The notes under the pieces: generated by a model | What the model saw: the letters and a program-made list of their open reading frames with translations, nothing else | Databases searched by the model: none | What the model was told of the DNA's origin: nothing | Part shown: piece after piece, positions 8,523 through 15,919 of the stretch | How positions within the stretch are numbered: the stretch's first letter is position 1 | How the letters are laid out: each line of letters begins with the position of its first letter | From: Sporichthyaceae bacterium | Lineage (GTDB): Bacteria; Actinomycetota; Actinomycetes; JACCUZ01 | Reading direction: 5' to 3' | Length of the DNA stretch: 15,919 nucleotides | NCBI GenBank assembly: GCA_013698395.1 | Contig: JACCUZ010000032.1 | Coordinates: forward strand, 1-15,919 | Translations under genes and position numbers: made by a program

Positions 8523-8879
8523 GTGCCACAGCTGATCGAGAGCCCGACCCGGATCCCCGTGCCAGGCGGCAAGGTCATCGACGAGTACGTCGGGCGGGTG
8601 AGATCCGGCAGCAGCGCGGTGTCCGTCGCTCACATGACGGCACCGGCGGGGTGGGACGAGCCGGCCCAGACGCCGGATTTTGACGAGGTGACGCTGGTCC
8701 TGGCAGGGACGGTGGTCGTCGAGCACGACGACGGCGAGCTCTCCGTGCCGGCCGGTCAGGCGGTGGTGACCCGAGCTGGTGAACGGGTGCGCTACCGGGC
8801 GGGCGCGGAGGGCGCGGAGTATGTCGCCGTCTGCCTGCCGGCCTTCGACCCGGACCTGGCTCACCGCGACGAGTCCTGA
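8523..8879 (+). CDS. Small cupin-fold protein
   Basis: A 118-aa single-domain cupin, 19 bp after deoA with its own ribosome binding site (AAGGAG at 8509-8514, before GTG 8523). Cupin features are the motif-1-like stretch DEVTLVLAGTVVVEH and the motif-2-like stretch GELSVPAGQAVVTRAGERVRY, with alternating beta-strand hydrophobicity. The usual HxH metal-binding pair before the motif-1 glutamate is absent; that position reads TPDFDEV, so only an acidic residue remains. This argues against a classical metal-dependent dioxygenase and for a sugar- or nucleotide-binding or isomerase-like role, or a non-canonical site, but no function is assigned. Its place at the end of the salvage operon suggests a role linked to nucleosides or the released sugar phosphate. 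The convergent gene ends only 3 bp away. Confidence 0.8.
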   Translation: MPQLIESPTRIPVPGGKVIDEYVGRVRSGSSAVSVAHMTAPAGWDEPAQTPDFDEVTLVLAGTVVVEHDDGELSVPAGQAVVTRAGERVRYRAGAEGAEYVAVCLPAFDPDLAHRDES

Positions 8880-8882
8880 GCG

Positions 8883-9305
8883 TCAGGCGCGGCGGTCCGA
8901 GGCACGGAACGGGTCGGCCGCCGGCGGCGTGCCTAGCTCGGCGCGAGGGCAGTTCGCCATGGTCAGGCCCGCCCAGATCAGGGCGTCATCGCAGAGGCTC
9001 TCGACGGTCCACCCCTGGCCGAGCCCGCGCTCGGTCACGGTGACCTTGTAGATAGTGATCTCGTGCCGGTGCGGGCTGTCGTACATCACGGCGACCGAGC
9101 CGATCAACTGGGCCTGGCCACGGGTGCCTCCGGCGCCGTCCCACGGGGCGTCGTAGCGCTGCCACAGGGAGGACGTGGCGTTCCAGACACCACCGGCGGA
9201 CACATCGAGGCGACGCAGCTGTTGAAGGACCTGCGCCCCTGCGCGTTCGTCGAGGATGGCCGCCGGCCGGATCATCCGGACGTCCTCGCGTGCAGCCACT
9301 GCCAT
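8883..9305 (-). CDS. Conserved-looking hypothetical protein, 140 aa
   Basis: I do not recognise this family. The frame extends further upstream, but the ATG at 9305 is preceded by AAGGAAGG and what lies before it is arginine-rich shadow sequence. The protein begins MAVAAREDVRMIRPAAILDE and contains a helix-like stretch (RAGAQVLQQLRRLDV), an aromatic region (GGVWNATSSLWQRYDAPW), a beta-strand pair (LIGSVAVMYDSPHRHEITIY then KVTVTERGLGQGWTVESL) and a C-terminal ALIWAGLTMANCPRAEL. There is no signal peptide or membrane helix. Balanced composition, with normal use of Ile, Lys, Tyr and Met, supports a real gene. It is convergent with the cupin gene and divergent from add, with 62 bp between the start codons holding both promoters. 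Confidence 0.7.
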   Translation of the reverse strand: MAVAAREDVRMIRPAAILDERAGAQVLQQLRRLDVSAGGVWNATSSLWQRYDAPWDGAGGTRGQAQLIGSVAVMYDSPHRHEITIYKVTVTERGLGQGWTVESLCDDALIWAGLTMANCPRAELGTPPAADPFRASDRRA

Positions 9306-9355
9306 GCCTTCCTTGTCGTGCTCAGTCGCCCAGAAGTTGAGAGTCTGGCAGACGG

Positions 9356-9361
9356 TAACGT
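9356..9361 (+). promoter_or_regulatory. Predicted -10 element of add (leaderless start)
   Basis: TAACGT matches TANNNT and ends 6 nt before the GTG at 9368, so the transcript would start at the start codon. There is no Shine-Dalgarno sequence upstream of this GTG. TTGAGA at 9337-9342 is only 13 bp upstream, too close for a normal -35. The context GACGGTAACGT closely copies GACGGTAAGGT before the amidohydrolase gene. Confidence 0.45.
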
Positions 9362-9367
9362 GCGCTC

Positions 9368-10462
9368 GTGACCAAGTCTTTGACCACCGATGTGCTGCGG
9401 ATGGCCCCCAAGGTGCTCCTGCACGACCACCTCGACGGCGGATTGCGCCCTGCCACTGTTGTCGACCTGGCTCCCGAGAACGACTATCGCGACCTGCCCA
9501 CCACCGACGTCGCCGAACTCGGCCGCTGGTTCGTCGACGCCGCGAGCTCGGGGTCGCTCGAGGACTACCTCGAGACCTTCGCGCACACCGTTGGGGTGAT
9601 GCAGACCCGTGAGGCGCTGGTCCGGGTGGCCGCCGAGTGCGCGCAGGACCTGGCCGACGACGGGGTCGTCTATGCCGAGGTCCGCTACGCCCCGGAGCTG
9701 CATGTCCAGGGCGACCTGTCGCTCGAGGACGCGGTGCGGGCGGTGAACGAGGGGTTCCGTGAGGGTGAGCGGCGCGCCCGCGAGGCCGGCCGGTCGATCC
9801 GGGTCGGCGCCCTGCTGACCGCCATGCGCCACGCGGCCCGGTCGATGGAGATCGCCGAGTTGGCGGTCCGCTACCGGGACGAAGGCGTGGTCGGGTTCGA
9901 CATCGCCGGCGCGGAGGCGGGGCACCCCCCAACCCGGCACCTCGACGCTTTCGAGTATCTCCAGCGGGAGAACGCCCACTTCACCATCCACGCGGGCGAA
10001 GGCTTCGGCCTCCCTTCGATCTGGCAGGCCCTGCAGTGGTGCGGTGCCGACCGGCTGGGTCATGGCGTGCGGATCATCGACGACATCGACGGTGCCGACT
10101 CGGATGCCCCGGACGCCGTGCGGCTCGGCCGGCTTGCCGCGTATGTCCGTGACAAGCGCATCCCGCTGGAGATGTGCCCGACGTCCAACGTCATGACGGG
10201 GGCGGCGAAGTCGATCGCGGAGCATCCGATCGGGCTGTTGCGTCGGCTGCACTTCCGCGTCACCGTCAACACCGACAACCGGTTGATGAGCGGCACGTCG
10301 ATGACTCGGGAGTTCGACCAACTCGCCGACGCCTTCGGTTACGGGTTGGCGGACTTCCAGTGGTTCACGGTCAACGCGATGAAGTCGGCGTTCATCCCCT
10401 TCGACGAGCGCCTCGCGCTGATCAACGAGGTCATCAAGCCCGGCTACGCCATGCTGCCTTGA
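9368..10462 (+). CDS. add: Adenosine deaminase
   Basis: A 364-aa cytosolic zinc enzyme that converts adenosine and deoxyadenosine to inosine and deoxyinosine. Metal and catalytic residues are in place: HDH (His19 and His21), AEAGHPP (substrate-binding Gly-Ala-Glu region), HAGEGFG (His208 ligand, Glu211 catalytic acid), RLGHGVRI (catalytic His), EMCPTSN, and VNTDNRLMSGTSM, where Asp303 is the last zinc ligand. The residue after it is Asn304, where mouse adenosine deaminase has Asp296; from memory this TDNR form is common in actinobacterial enzymes. Length is normal for that group. GTG 9368 gives an N-terminus a few residues before the conserved LLHDHLDG block and is probably leaderless. It has its own promoter rather than reading through from the transporter operon, because a gene on the other strand lies between. 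Confidence 0.95.
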   Translation: MTKSLTTDVLRMAPKVLLHDHLDGGLRPATVVDLAPENDYRDLPTTDVAELGRWFVDAASSGSLEDYLETFAHTVGVMQTREALVRVAAECAQDLADDGVVYAEVRYAPELHVQGDLSLEDAVRAVNEGFREGERRAREAGRSIRVGALLTAMRHAARSMEIAELAVRYRDEGVVGFDIAGAEAGHPPTRHLDAFEYLQRENAHFTIHAGEGFGLPSIWQALQWCGADRLGHGVRIIDDIDGADSDAPDAVRLGRLAAYVRDKRIPLEMCPTSNVMTGAAKSIAEHPIGLLRRLHFRVTVNTDNRLMSGTSMTREFDQLADAFGYGLADFQWFTVNAMKSAFIPFDERLALINEVIKPGYAMLP

Positions 10463-10540
10463 CGGCCTCACGCCCTCTCGATCAACGACCCGAGCAGCTC
10501 AGTCAGCGCGGACCAGGAGCGTCAGGACCGCTCGCCGATG

Positions 10541-10723
10541 TCAAGCGGCGACGCTGGCAGCGGCCGCCGGAGCCGGCAGCGAGGTGCCCAGGACGCTGTT
10601 GGTCGCGCAGCGGGTGCAGCGGTACACGGCGTCGACACCGTGGCCGGTGTTGACCAGGAGCTCGATGGCGCGGGGGCCGCGCAGCTCGCGCAGGCCGCAG
10701 GTGGGGCAGTCGGTGAGGAACAT
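10541..10723 (-). CDS. Small zinc-ribbon protein, 60 aa
   Basis: A short gene with ATG at 10723 preceded on its strand by GAGGA with 7-nt spacing. The product starts MFLTDCPTCGLRELRGPR and contains two knuckles, CPTC (6-9) and CTRC (36-39), 26 residues apart, as expected for a zinc ribbon; the tail is Ala-rich and disordered. I do not know a specific function. Such proteins are often stand-alone treble-clef or zinc-ribbon accessories. It is convergent with add and divergent from the LysR gene, so its promoter lies in the shared 10724-10766 region and it could be a target of that regulator. A competing frame over the same bases encodes Pro/Ala/Ser-rich shadow sequence with no motif. Confidence 0.7.
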   Translation of the reverse strand: MFLTDCPTCGLRELRGPRAIELLVNTGHGVDAVYRCTRCATNSVLGTSLPAPAAAASVAA

Positions 10724-10753
10724 GGGTCTATCCTCGGCCGGACAGATGATAAG

Positions 10754-10759
10754 TACAAT
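10754..10759 (+). promoter_or_regulatory. Predicted -10 element of the LysR gene, in a divergent control region
   Basis: TACAAT is a strong TANNNT match in an otherwise GC-rich region and puts transcription start at about 10765-10767. Arms AAGT (10751-10754) and ACTT (10763-10766) form a small inverted repeat over it, a possible regulator site, though a clear LysR T-N11-A box is not seen. The promoter of the divergent zinc-ribbon gene must lie in the same roughly 40 bp. Confidence 0.45.
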
Positions 10760-10764
10760 CGCAC

Positions 10765-11715
10765 TTGTGGGGAGAGACAATCAGCTCGTCTAATGTCCCA
10801 TCCTGGGACACGCGCCAGCTGGTGGCCCTGGTGTCCGTCGTCGACACGGGCACGTTCAGCGCCGCCGCGCTCGCGCTGGGCTACACCCAGTCAGCGGTCA
10901 GCCAGCAGGTGGCCAGCCTGGAGCGCGCGGTGGGGGCGCCGCTGTTCGAGCGCCGCGGCGGCCCCCGCCGGGTGCGCCTGACCACGGTCGGCCAGGCCCT
11001 GGTCGTGCACGCGCGGGCGGTGGTGTCCCGCCTCAACGCCGCCCAGGCCGACATCGCCGCCATCCGAGCCGGGGAGCGCGGGTCGCTGCGGGTCGGCACG
11101 ATGCAGAGCGTGGGCACCAAGGTGCTGCCCCGGCTGCTGCGCCGGTTCCGGGCGGAGTGGCCGGACATCGAGCTGGTGCCGATGGAGACTCAGGACCACG
11201 CCGACCTCGCACGTGCCGTGGAGTCGGGTCTGTTCGACCTGTCCTTCGCGCCGCTGCCGGTGCCCGACGGACCGTTCGCCGTACGACGGGTGCTCGACGA
11301 CCCGTTCGTACTCCTGGCCCCCGCCGACGCGCCGGAGGCGGGCAATCAGTCGGTCTCCCTGCGACACGTCGCCCGGCTGCCGCTGATCGGCTTCAGCGAC
11401 CCCGACATCGACACCGAGCTGCTCAACCACCTGCGCCGTACCGGCACCGAGCCCGGCTTCGTGTTCCGCTCCAACGACAATCCGACCATCCAGGGTTTCG
11501 TCGCGGCCGGCCTGGGCTACGCCCTCATGCCGCGCCTGACCGTGGACGAGGACGACCCGGAGGTCGCCGTCATCCCGGTCGTGTCGGGCCTGCCGGCGCG
11601 TCACCTCGCCGTCATCTGGCACGTCGACCGCCAGCTACCGCCGACCGTCCGGCGGTTCGTCGGACTCGCCGTCGAGGTCTGCGACGAGCTCAGCAGCGAC
11701 TGGTCACGGCAGTGA
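10765..11715 (+). CDS. LysR-family transcriptional regulator
   Basis: A LysR-type regulator of about 311-316 aa. The N-terminal winged helix-turn-helix reads DTRQLVALVSVVDTGTFSAA, then GYTQSAVSQQVASLERAVG and APLFERRGGPRRVRLTTVGQ. The effector-binding domain starts near residue 100 with LRVGTMQSVGTKVLPRLLRR and includes the usual late motif FVAAGLGYALMPRL. The ligand is unknown. The start is uncertain: this frame has no ATG or GTG before the conserved DTRQL. TTG 10765 has no ribosome binding site and coincides with the predicted transcription start. An in-frame ATC at 10780 follows GGGGAG (10769-10774) with 5-nt spacing. It is divergent from the zinc-ribbon gene and convergent with the deoC operon, so those genes and add are plausible targets, by context only. 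Confidence 0.92.
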   Translation: MWGETISSSNVPSWDTRQLVALVSVVDTGTFSAAALALGYTQSAVSQQVASLERAVGAPLFERRGGPRRVRLTTVGQALVVHARAVVSRLNAAQADIAAIRAGERGSLRVGTMQSVGTKVLPRLLRRFRAEWPDIELVPMETQDHADLARAVESGLFDLSFAPLPVPDGPFAVRRVLDDPFVLLAPADAPEAGNQSVSLRHVARLPLIGFSDPDIDTELLNHLRRTGTEPGFVFRSNDNPTIQGFVAAGLGYALMPRLTVDEDDPEVAVIPVVSGLPARHLAVIWHVDRQLPPTVRRFVGLAVEVCDELSSDWSRQ

Positions 11716-11741
11716 CCGGGCGGCCCTTGGTCAGCGCCGCC
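11702..11741. terminator. Hairpins between convergent LysR and aldehyde dehydrogenase genes
   Basis: GGTCAC (11702-11707) pairs with GTGACC (11712-11717) over a 4-nt loop, across the LysR stop codon. GGCGGC (11719-11724) pairs with GCCGCC (11736-11741). Both are symmetric, so they could act on transcripts from either side in this 39-bp convergent gap. No T-run is present. Confidence 0.35.
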
Positions 11742-11754
11742 GAGGCGACCGCAC

Positions 11755-12607
11755 TCAGACCCCGATCGGGTGCCAGACGGTCTTGGTCTCGAGCATCGCG
11801 AACATCCGCTCGGTGCCGGGGGTGGCCGTCCAGTCGTCCAGGCGCGGCAGCAGGACCCGCTTGAGGTTGTCCGCGGCGGCGACCTGAAGGTCGGTGACGC
11901 TGTCGACCGGGGCGCCGGCGAGGTCGATCGCGTTGACGTCCATGTGCGCGGCGAGCCAGGGCGCGACCTCGGCTGCCCGGCCGGTGAGGATGTTGACGAC
12001 CCCGCCCGGGACGTCGGACGTGGCGAGCACCTCCGAGAGCGTGACCGCTGGCAGTGGTGACCGCTCACTGGCGACCACCACCACCGTGTTGCCGGTGACG
12101 ATGGCCGAGGCGACCACGCTGACGAGTCCCAGCAGGGAGGAGTTCTGGGGAGCCAGCACCGCGACGACACCTGTGGGCTCCGGGACGGAGAAGTCGAAGT
12201 ACGGCCCCGCGACCGGGTTGGCCGACCCGTGCACCTGCATGACCTTGTCCGACCAGCCCGCGTACCAGACCCACCGGTCGATCGAGGCGTCGACCAGCGC
12301 CTCCGCCTTGCGGGCGGTGAGGCCCTCACCGGCGGCAACCTCGCTCACGAACTGCGTACGACGGCCTTCGAGGAGCTCGGCCACCCGGTAGAGCACCTGC
12401 CCTCGGTTGTAGGCGGTGGCGGAGGACCAGCCGGGAAAGGCGGCCCGGGCGGCGACCGCCGCGTCGCGAGCGTCCTTGCGCGAGGCCAGCGCCGCGTTGG
12501 CCAGAAAGCGACCCTTCGCGTCGGTGACCTCGTAGGACCGGCCGCTCTCCGACCTGGGGAACTTCCCGCCGATGTAGAGCTTGTAGGTCTTGCGTACGTC
12601 TATCCGC

Positions 12608-12615
<8 letters not shown>
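11755..12615 (-). CDS. Non-catalytic aldehyde dehydrogenase-like protein (ALDH16 C-terminal domain type)
   Basis: A 286-aa protein with the NAD-binding fold of an aldehyde dehydrogenase but no catalytic domain. It starts YKLYIGGKFPRSESGRSYEV, keeps RWVWYAGWSDKVMQV and TGVVAVLAPQNSSLLGLVSV, and runs through a Rossmann-like region to GVVNILTGRAAEVAPWLAAH. It then skips the ELGGK glutamate and the catalytic cysteine region entirely and ends MFAMLETKTVWHPIGV, which resembles the C-terminal oligomerisation strand of normal ALDHs (AYTEVKTVTVKVP). Usual ALDH length is about 480-500. This architecture matches the second domain of two-domain ALDH16 enzymes. The ATG at 12615 overlaps the catalytic gene by 8 bp, so the two are translationally coupled, and the product probably assembles with that enzyme. 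Gene decay is less likely because the missing part is internal and both ends are well formed. Confidence 0.85.
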
Positions 12616-14067
<1,452 letters not shown>

Positions 14068-14068
<1 letters not shown>

Positions 14069-15060
14069 CAGTCCAGGGTGAAGTAGTCGGGTCCGCTGTA
14101 GCGGCCGGTTGCCATCTTGGTCCGCTGCATGAGCAGGTCGTTGAGCAGGCTAGAGGCGCCGATGCGGAACCAGTCGGGGTCCAGCCAGTCGTCCCCCGCC
14201 GTCTCGTTGACCAGGACCAGATGCTTGATGGCGTCCTTGGCGGTGCGGATCCCGCCCGCCGGCTTGACCCCGACCTGGCGCCCGGTGGTGTCGCGGAAGT
14301 CCCGGACAGCTTCGAGCATGACCAACGTCACTGGCAGGGTCGCAGCGGGTGAGATCTTCCCCGTCGAGGTCTTGATGAAGTCGCCGCCGGCAAGCATGGC
14401 CAACCATGACGCGCGGCGGGCGTTGTCGTAGGTGACGAGCTCGCCGGTCTCGAGGATCACCTTCAGGTGGGCGTTGCCGCACGCCTCCCGCACGGCGACG
14501 ATCTCCTCGTGGACCTGCATGTACCGCCCGGACAGGAATGCCCCCCGGTCGATGACCATGTCGATCTCGTCGGCTCCGGCCGTAACCGCGTCGCGGGTGT
14601 CGGCCAGCTTGACGGCCAGGCTGGCTCGGCCGCTCGGGAAGGCAGTCGCCACGCTGGCCACCCGTACACCGCTGCCGCTCAGGGTCTGCACCGCCATGGG
14701 CACCATGTCGGGGTAGACGCAGACCGCGGCGACCCGCGGAACCGTCGGGTCCGACGGGTCAGGGCGCATGGCCTTCGCGCACAGGGCGCGGACCTTGCCC
14801 GGGGTGTCCTGCCCCTCGAGAGTGGTGAGGTCGATCATCGTGATTGCCAGGTCGATTGCCCACGCCTTGGCCACCGTCTTGATCGAGCGGGTCGCCAGCA
14901 TCGTGGCCCGGGCCTCTGCGCCGACCTGGTCCACGCCCGGAAGGCCGTGCAGGAACCGCCGCAAGGAGGCATCGGACGCGGTCACGTCGGAGAGGCCGGC
15001 CGCCCAAGGGGGCTGCGGCGCCACCCGCTCGACTGGAGGTGGAGCGGTCGTGGCCACCAC
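14068..15060 (-). CDS. deoC: Deoxyribose-phosphate aldolase, long form
   Basis: A 330-aa class I aldolase that splits 2-deoxyribose 5-phosphate into glyceraldehyde 3-phosphate and acetaldehyde. The Schiff-base lysine is Lys230 in GDFIKTSTGK; the second active-site lysine is in VGVKPAGGIRT; VCVYPDMV and EIDMVIDRG are further conserved blocks. It is longer than the roughly 250-residue E. coli enzyme and resembles animal DERA, sharing the N-terminal SIKTVAKAW and MIDLTTLEG region and a C-terminal TGRYSGPDYFTLD. Two GTGs are possible: 15060, used here, or 15057, which is better placed for a leaderless start. It is the first gene of an overlapping operon with the two aldehyde dehydrogenase genes, which fits acetaldehyde disposal. 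It completes the pathway begun by DeoA, with the mutase step encoded elsewhere. Confidence 0.95.
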
Positions 15061-15063
15061 CGG

Positions 15064-15069
15064 AGTCTA
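15064..15069 (-). promoter_or_regulatory. Predicted -10 element of the deoC operon
   Basis: On the minus strand TAGACT (TANNNT) ends 6 nt before the second of two adjacent GTG codons (15057), and 3 nt before the first (15060). No Shine-Dalgarno sequence precedes either GTG, so a leaderless transcript starting at GTG 15057 fits best. The -35 region is unconvincing. Confidence 0.4.
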
Positions 15070-15123
15070 CGCCGCAGGATCGGCGCCCAGCCTTGATCAT
15101 CGCGGCGCCTCTGGGCCACGGCG

Positions 15124-15630
15124 TCAGGTCTGGGTCGTGACCCAGACCCGGCCGCCGGATACTGCGATGCCCTGCGGGGAGGAGTCCAGCTTGATCGTCT
15201 TCACGGCCTTGTTTGTCGACGGATCGATGCGCGTGACGCTGTGATCGCCCCTGTTGGTCACCCAGACGGCGCCGGCACCGACCGCCACCGACAGGGGACC
15301 TCCACCCACCGAGATGCGAGCGACCACTCGGCGGGTGTCCGGGTCGATGCGCGAGAGCTCCTGAGTCCAGTACGACACGACCCACACCGCACCCGCGCCG
15401 ACCGCGAGCCCGAGCGGGCCGGCGGCGACGGGGACACGTTCGGGACGTTCCGAGCCCGGTCGAATGACCGAGACGTGTCCGCCGCGGTAGCAGGACACCC
15501 AAGCCGATCCGTAGCCGAACGTGATGAACAGCGGCAGCGGACCGACGCCGATCGACCTGACGAGATCGTCCGAGCGCAGGTCGATCTGGAACACCTGGTC
15601 CCGACCTCCGGAGTCCGAGGGACTTGTCAC
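15124..15630 (-). CDS. Beta-propeller (YncE/Vgb-like) fragment, probable 5'-truncated remnant
   Basis: 168 residues from GTG 15630 made of repeated propeller blades. The blade-end motif recurs as GSAWVS, GAVWVVS, GAVWVTN and GRVWVTT, each following a G-P-L-x-x-x-A-V-G or similar strand, with SRIDPDTRRV and TRIDPSTNKA between. That is about four blades, whereas closed propellers of this kind have six to eight (roughly 280-330 aa). Blade-like sequence (NWWVTS) continues in frame upstream of the GTG and ends at a TGA at 15646-15648, so the GTG is internal and the N-terminal half is missing. No ribosome binding site precedes it. It is probably the surviving 3' part of an older gene, perhaps cut by the adjacent integrative element; assembly with another polypeptide cannot be excluded. 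Full-length relatives are often secreted or linked to regulatory domains. Confidence 0.65.
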   Translation of the reverse strand: MTSPSDSGGRDQVFQIDLRSDDLVRSIGVGPLPLFITFGYGSAWVSCYRGGHVSVIRPGSERPERVPVAAGPLGLAVGAGAVWVVSYWTQELSRIDPDTRRVVARISVGGGPLSVAVGAGAVWVTNRGDHSVTRIDPSTNKAVKTIKLDSSPQGIAVSGGRVWVTTQT

Positions 15631-15778
15631 CCACCAGTTCCGCGCTCATTCGCTGACCAGCGGAAACGTGCTCTGACCTGCGGTTATACCTCTTCCGGAG
15701 CGGACACGGATGGACACGGGTAGACGCACGGGGCTACGTTACCCGCACGGGCATGCGACTAACTGAGGGGCGACACTG
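15631..15778. other. Probable edge of an integrated element (no gene seen)
   Basis: This 148-bp gap holds no convincing reading frame and no tRNA gene. Propeller-like sequence fades at about 15640, and the integrase message starts at its right end. CGCTGACCAGCG (15651-15662) is a 4-bp-arm inverted repeat and GGTTATACC (15682-15690) a second small one; either could belong to a crossover site. The attachment core itself cannot be located without the other end of the element. Confidence 0.35.
15702..15751 (+). repeat. Phased short direct repeats upstream of the integrase gene
   Basis: GGACACGG occurs at 15702-15709 and 15712-15719, with a degenerate third copy, AGACGCACGG, at 15722-15731, all in 10-bp steps. 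CGCACGGG occurs at 15725-15732 and again at 15744-15751. Repeats in helical phase just before an integrase gene could be arm-type integrase sites or an operator for its promoter. Confidence 0.4.
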
Positions 15779-15919
15779 ATGGCGAAACGACGCACACGGG
15801 GCACCGGAACGATGAGGCAGCTGCCGTCCGGGCGGTGGCAGGCTGCGTTCCGCGACCACGCCGCACCGCACACGTTCGACACCAAGCTCGACGCGAACGG
15901 GTGGTTGAAAGCCCAGTCC
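15779..15919 (+). CDS. Phage-type tyrosine integrase, N-terminal part (3' partial)
   Basis: ATG 15779 follows GAGGGG (15765-15770) with 8-nt spacing and opens a frame that runs off the window after 47 codons. The residues include MAKRRTRGTGTMRQLPSGRW, QAAFRDHAAPHTFDTKLDAN and GWLKAQS. The pattern xLPSGRWQAxFRD...TFDTKxDAxxWL is the arm-type DNA-binding domain found at the N-terminus of many actinophage and actinobacterial integrative-element tyrosine recombinases. The core-binding and catalytic domains (R-H-R-Y) lie outside the window, so activity is unknown. Its 5' end faces the truncated propeller gene. It probably marks the first gene of an integrated element extending to the right. Confidence 0.8.
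   Translation, partial: MAKRRTRGTGTMRQLPSGRWQAAFRDHAAPHTFDTKLDANGWLKAQS

Noticed and set aside
9272..10471. Minus-strand frame opposite add
   Set aside because: Val/Asp/His/Arg-rich shadow with no motif; add has complete catalytic residues.
10517..10533. Hairpin GAGCG/CGCTC between convergent add and zinc-ribbon genes
   Set aside because: Only a 5-bp stem with a 7-nt loop and no T-run; too weak to call a terminator.
14759..15649. Minus-strand frame starting at an ATG at 15649, overlapping the propeller and deoC genes
   Set aside because: It offers an ATG just upstream of the propeller remnant, but its Arg/Gly-rich product has no blades and overlaps deoC in another frame.

Overview
The window is high-GC DNA (roughly 70% by eye, with GTG starts and many stop/start overlaps), typical of Actinomycetota. 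The genus cannot be fixed from the sequence. Most of it is a nucleoside uptake and catabolism locus, with an unrelated gene end on the left and the edge of a probable integrative element on the right.

Layout. 1-162: C-terminal tail of a Gly/Asn/Pro-rich protein with a 36-bp tandem repeat. 310-1521: M20-family amidohydrolase. 1654-6811: nucleoside ABC importer (BMP-type lipoprotein, double-domain ATPase, two permeases); the ATPase and permease genes overlap at ATGA junctions, while the lipoprotein gene is set apart by two strong hairpins. 6804-8879: cytidine deaminase (cdd), thymidine phosphorylase (deoA) and a small cupin, the first two overlapping the gene before them. 8883-9305 (minus): an unrecognised 140-aa protein. 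9368-10462: adenosine deaminase (add). 10541-10723 (minus): a 60-aa zinc-ribbon protein, divergent from a LysR-type regulator (10765-11715). 11755-15060 (minus): an overlapping operon of deoC, a catalytic aldehyde dehydrogenase, and a 286-aa pseudo-aldehyde-dehydrogenase. 15124-15630 (minus): a beta-propeller fragment that looks cut at its N-terminus. 15779-end: first 47 codons of a phage-type tyrosine integrase.

How it works together (inference from known families). The importer brings in nucleosides. Cdd and Add deaminate cytidine and adenosine nucleosides. DeoA releases (deoxy)ribose 1-phosphate from thymidine. After mutase isomerisation (no mutase gene here), DeoC splits deoxyribose 5-phosphate into glyceraldehyde 3-phosphate and acetaldehyde, which the adjacent aldehyde dehydrogenase could oxidise. 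Purine nucleoside phosphorylase is also absent from the window.

Most notable points. (1) The two aldehyde dehydrogenase genes look like a two-domain ALDH16 enzyme split into two overlapping genes: the catalytic protein ends just before the usual oligomerisation strand, and the pseudo-domain protein carries that strand at its own C-terminus. (2) Blade-like propeller sequence stops at about 15,640, next to an integrase gene. (3) The transporter promoter has four copies of a 7-bp motif, two inverted and two direct, around a -10 element. (4) Two genes (importer ATPase and LysR) have a good Shine-Dalgarno sequence followed by ATC rather than ATG or GTG. (5) Three genes show a -10 hexamer 6-7 nt before a GTG, suggesting leaderless transcripts. 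No tRNA, rRNA, CRISPR array or insertion sequence was seen.
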